Assembly (NCBI GenBank): GCA_963693365.1
Contig: CAVNZM010000004.1
Span: forward strand, 13,392,001-13,456,000
Source: Amoebidium appalachense
Lineage: Eukaryota > Ichthyosporea
Reading direction: 5' to 3'
DNA length: 64,000 bases
In this document: one piece after another, positions 60,141-64,000 of the stretch
Layout: each line of letters opens with the position of its first letter
Numbering within the stretch: position 1 is the stretch's first letter
Position numbers and translations under genes: made by a program
Notes under the pieces: model-generated
Told to the model about the DNA's origin: nothing
The model's database searches: none
What the model saw: the letters and a program-made list of their open reading frames with translations, nothing else

Positions 60141-61970
60141 ATGCGTACACGCGAGCCTCTTCAAAATTCCTTCCGGCCAGTCACCTTAACTAACATATTT
60201 CGTCGCCTATTCGAGTCCTGCATATTGCGTGCCTTACACAAGCATGAGACCTTATCGAGTGTCTTCCGGTTGAGCAACATTCAGGGCGGATTTCGGCGAG
60301 CTTATTCGTGCTATACTCATGCTCTTCTATTACACGACACTATTCGTTCTGGATGTCGCGAGGTATGCTTTATCGACCTTAAGAATGCCTATGACACGGT
60401 TCCAACGAATTTGCTGTGGCACAAGTTGGCCTCTCGAGGGCTACCTCTTCCCTTTGGTCGGCTACTTCAGGCGTTATCTGACTGCACCCATGGGGCTGCC
60501 GTTGTGAATGGGGTACTGAGTAACGGATTCAATCGTACTCGAGGCCTTTTACAGGGCTCACTTTTGAGTCCCCTTCTCTTTGATGTCTTTATTGACGACT
60601 TAGCGGTAGAAATTCAACAATTTCCAGTTGCCGGCGACTCTTGTGTCTCCGGCCTTTTTTTCGCTGATGATAATGTCTTAGTCACTCACGATCCTTCTAT
60701 CATGAATAACATGCTTTCTCGAGTAGATGACTGGTGTTCCCGAAATTTCATGAAAATTGGGATAGATAAATGCGGCACCTTTTCTTCCAATGCACAGTAC
60801 TCTCTGAACAATCAACCTATCCCAATCGTGTCTTCCTATGACTATTTAGGTATTCCTTTCACGTCTAAGGGTATCTGGTTTGAACGCCTTTTGACTTCGC
60901 GCATTTCTCGTGCGCGTGGTCGCTTACATATCTATCAAGGAATATTCGCAAATATCTCTAATATTCATCCTGCCAATTTGCTCACTCTTTATAAAGTTTT
61001 TCTTCGTCCATGTTTCGAATATGGCCTCCCGTTACTCTTGTGTGCCCCTCCACGGTAACAGCGCGCGGCTCTTCGGGAATTCGATTCCTTTCAGCGTGAT
61101 TTCATCCAGTTTATTTCTCGAACCTCGCGTAGGCATCCTTTGGCGGCTCCCTTGCTGAGTGTTTTCGGTCTCCCTCCGGCACGCCAGCGTATGAATGAAT
61201 TAGGACTTCGCTTTTGTTTTTATTTGGTTAGGCTTCCTTCTTATCATCCTTTGTTGCAATTCTTTCTTTCTTTAGCACCTGTTCCCGGCATTTCTAATGT
61301 TCGTGCGAAATGTCCTATCCCCAATCTCTCTCCCATTCCGAGATATCCTTTTAAATATTTATCTCCTTTATTTTTCTCTTCTACTAGTTATCAGCAGTAT
61401 GTTACTTGGTCTCATACTCAATATCCTTTGCTTCATCGTTGTGATAAAGAGTATCATGGTAGGGCTCTTGAGCCTGTGCTTCTTTTTATACTAGAGACTC
61501 GTCTATTTTCTTTACAATCGTTGTGTAAATTAGCTACTTATGTTTCTCCTTCCTCTCGTAAACCTACCACACTTACCGAATTTGCAATTCTAACCCCTCC
61601 TTGTGACATAGCTTGGAAATGTTTATTTTGGCGCTGTAACCTTTGTTTCCATAAATGTTTGTGCCACTTTTGTGCAGAACCTTTTTCTCGTAAACACTTA
61701 GATAGATGTATTTTTTTATCTCAGATTATTCCGTTAGAAATTAGAAGACTGGCTTATTTAGATAATCCTGATATTACGTCTATTGACTATCTGTTGAACC
61801 ACAGTATGTTTAATGAGTTTTCTAAGGTGTATGATTATTTAAGTCGTTATCTCCTCCGTATCCGAGAGTGAGGGCTTTTGTATTTTCTTCTCCGAGATAT
61901 CGGTGATATCTCGATGGCTTCTATTTTGCTGAGCATATCAATAAAGTCATCATAAAAAATTAAAAAAATT
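60141..61970 (+). mobile_element. Non-LTR retrotransposon copy with nearly complete RT and one stop codon
   Basis: The frame begins upstream of the RT core with FRPVTLTNIFRRLFES (RT block 0), then SNIQGGFRRAYSCYTHALLL, VCFIDLKNAYDTV, RGLLQGSLLSPLLFDVFIDD, catalytic LFFADDNVLV and YDYLGIPFTSKG. A TAA at 61056-61058 interrupts it. The same frame resumes and runs to 61871 with CHFCAEPFSRKHLDRC (C-x2-C-x7-H-x3-C). AATAAA at 61940-61945 and an A-rich tail follow. It extends further 5' than the other copies but still lacks any endonuclease domain. Same family as the 20127-21826 element, but clearly diverged and more AT-rich. No clear target-site duplication found. Confidence 0.9.
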
Positions 61971-62061
61971 CAAAGTGGTAGGGAGGGCCATCTGAATAGC
62001 TAGCTACAGGTAGAGCTCTCGAGCTGAGCTGAGAAACCCCCTTCCCCCTCCCTTCCCCCCC

Positions 62062-62062
<1 letters not shown>

Positions 62063-62118
<56 letters not shown>

Positions 62119-62150
62119 ACCAAAAAAAAAAAACAAAAACAAAAAAAAAG
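62063..62150. repeat. Poly-C (56 bases) followed by A-rich tract
   Basis: Pure C run 62063-62118, then a run of A with scattered C. Confidence 0.95.
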
Positions 62151-62886
62151 CACACACACACATGTGCACGCCCGGTGGCACACACACACAAACACACACA
62201 CACGTTGTCACACACAAACACACGTACATGCACGTCACAGGTGTGTCGCTCAAAATTTAAACGGACCACCACCACCAACTTTGAAGGCTTTAAAAAATTA
62301 TTCATCCAATCTCACGATGATCTCTGTGTACAGTATTTATTAATATTAACACTTCACTGCCGTCCAAACCATGCAATGCCATTCAAACGGTACTACCGTG
62401 CAACAGCGTAGTACTCCAAACATGGTAAACTTTCCTACGCATGCCATGCAGTGGCCGGCCACGTCACACCATGCCACAGTGTGTGTTCACGAAAGTATTC
62501 CTCACTATCGATATCATATTTCGCGATCGCCGCACCCTATATAGCGCATGCCCAAAAATCAGGGATATCACATATGCATGGCAAACATTTACCGTGATAC
62601 CATCAGCCGCGTCTGCAGCTGTCAGACATAGAAAAAACACACACCGGCAGGGTCACACACGTACTACAGACAACACACACTCTCTCTGACACACATTACA
62701 CGTACACACATACACACAGTCACACAGTGCCACACATACACACACACCGTGACACTCTTTTATCTCTCTCTCTCTTTATCTCTCTCTCTTAAAGTTTATC
62801 TCTTTCTCTCTGCCAGGACATTCTCTCTGTCGATCTGTGTGGCACACTTATTAGTATAAATGTTATGATGACTCGCAGTAATAAAG

Positions 62887-63134
62887 CCCCCCCCCCCCCC
62901 CCCCCCCCCCCCCTGGGAACCCCGCCCCTTCTCCCCCCCCCCCCCTCCCCCCGGCCCCTGCCCTCCCACCACCACCACCACCACAAACGCCAACTCATAT
63001 GCAAACACAGCCTGCATACAAACACACACACACACACACACACAAAAATACACACACCCTACACACACACGGCCACAGCGACGACGTGAGCATGCCAAAT
63101 TCAAATGGTGAGCCTTTATGGTTGATGCAAGTGC

Positions 63135-63181
<47 letters not shown>

Positions 63182-63276
63182 CCCCCCTCCCCCAACCCCA
63201 CCACCACCACAAAACACACACAAACACACACACACAAACACACACTTGAAAAAAAAAAAAAAAAAAAAAAAAAAAA
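62887..63276. repeat. Poly-C, CA and poly-A cluster
   Basis: C runs at about 62887-62913 and 63138-63178 with CA arrays after each and an A run at 63249-63276. Confidence 0.9.
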
Positions 63277-63644
63277 CATGACCAACCCGGTACATGCATG
63301 TGGCACCACACGGTGACGGTCACCATGTACTACAATTGCCCTCCTTTTCCTCAACCCCTACGTATGTAGTAGCCAACCTGAACCTCAAAAACACTGTATC
63401 TTCACACAGTTTTTACTTCTCTCAGTATGCAGTATTCTCTGAAACCCATAACCGGTTGGTCCAAACTTTGAATTTGCCTCAAGGATCCCCCCCCCCCCCC
63501 CCCCCCCCCCCCCCCATCCTTTGTGATCACACTAATTAGTAATTCAATGCCACCACCACCATTGCGACGAGCACGTACCACCACCCTACTATAACAGGGG
63601 TGCCCTTCACAACTTTTCGATTGAAGTGGTGTAGAAGAAAACCA

Positions 63645-63960
63645 AACCCACGGTAGTGTACTTCTACGAAAAAGTTAACCGTGTTGGAACCCCCCCCCCC
63701 CCCCCCCTCCCCCCGTCATCCCTGTATTCGGGGGCCTCTTCTAGGCCCCCTTCCTCCCTATGTTGCGGTGCGCAAAAGTGTACTTCTTAGATGAATGTTT
63801 AACCGTGTTAGAATCCCCCCGTCGCCCCGTCGCCCCATGGTGCGCAAGTTAGTGTACTTCTGAGAGGAATGTTTAACCGTGTTTAAACCCCTCGCCCCCT
63901 TCATGGTGCTTTTTTTTTTACGAGGAACACTTGACCCTGTTGGACCCCCCCCCCCCCCTT
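63645..63960. repeat. Degenerate tandem repeat of about 100 bp
   Basis: About four diverged copies share a core g(t)gtacttct, then a purine-rich stretch, then ttaaccgtgtt(g/a)gaa followed by C-rich sequence. The array runs off towards the window end. Confidence 0.65.
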
Positions 63961-64000
63961 CTGGGCCATCTTCCCCCCTTCCCCCCTTCTAGGGTAGTGG

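Larger units (their letters stand above)
61971..63640. other. Repeat-rich terminal region, no gene seen
   Basis: Contains poly-C/poly-A blocks, CA tracts, TC tracts near 62762-62813 and a stretch of ordinary DNA at 62240-62690. No coding exon could be recognised. Confidence 0.45.

Noticed and set aside
60141-61871. Two separate genes, one RT and one downstream protein
   Set aside because: Both ORFs are in the same frame, separated by a single TAA, and together match the layout of the other copies, so this is one broken element.

Overview
This is a eukaryotic nuclear window. It carries intron-rich spliced genes with GT-AG introns, long homopolymer and dinucleotide tracts, and several copies of non-LTR retrotransposons. 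The best taxonomic clue is the G protein alpha gene. It is a Gi/o-class subunit with intron positions like those I know from animal GNAI genes, which points to an opisthokont, most plausibly a unicellular holozoan (ichthyosporean-like). That assignment is inference. Most long ORFs in the window are translations of poly-C/G, CA/GT or GA repeats and are not genes.

Four spliced genes could be assembled exon by exon with every reading-frame phase matching. (1) Minus strand, 15663 to 2529, 17 exons: a protein of at least 663 residues with two globin domains in tandem, a Ser/Pro-rich linker and a C-terminal RA/ubiquitin-like domain; the 3' end is not resolved. (2) Plus strand, 24865-33421, 10 exons, and (3) minus strand, 43351-35717, 10 exons: paralogous proteins in convergent (tail-to-tail) orientation. 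Each has a basic, nuclear-looking N-terminal half and a conserved C-terminal half containing a PAS-like segment. (4) Plus strand, 51777-59520, 7 coding exons: a complete Gi/o-type G protein alpha subunit of 352 residues.

Between and beside these genes are non-LTR elements. There is an uninterrupted but 5'-truncated reverse transcriptase ORF at 18350-19922; a 5'-truncated minus-strand copy at 20127-21826 with target-site duplications; short 3' fragments of the same family at 44239-44784, 45120-45266 and 45778-46106; and a longer copy at 60141-61970 broken by one stop codon.

The rest is repeat-rich. Homopolymers and microsatellites are concentrated in the introns of the spliced genes and are scarce in the retroelements and in 43.4-51.7 kb. 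There is a block of about 1.1 kb of GA-rich polypurine at 22.9-24.0 kb, ACGC arrays at 16.2-16.8 kb, and a 453-bp tandem array inside an intron of the G alpha gene. The strongest candidate for something undescribed is the tandem-globin/RA fusion gene. The second is the inverted pair of PAS-like regulators of uncertain family.
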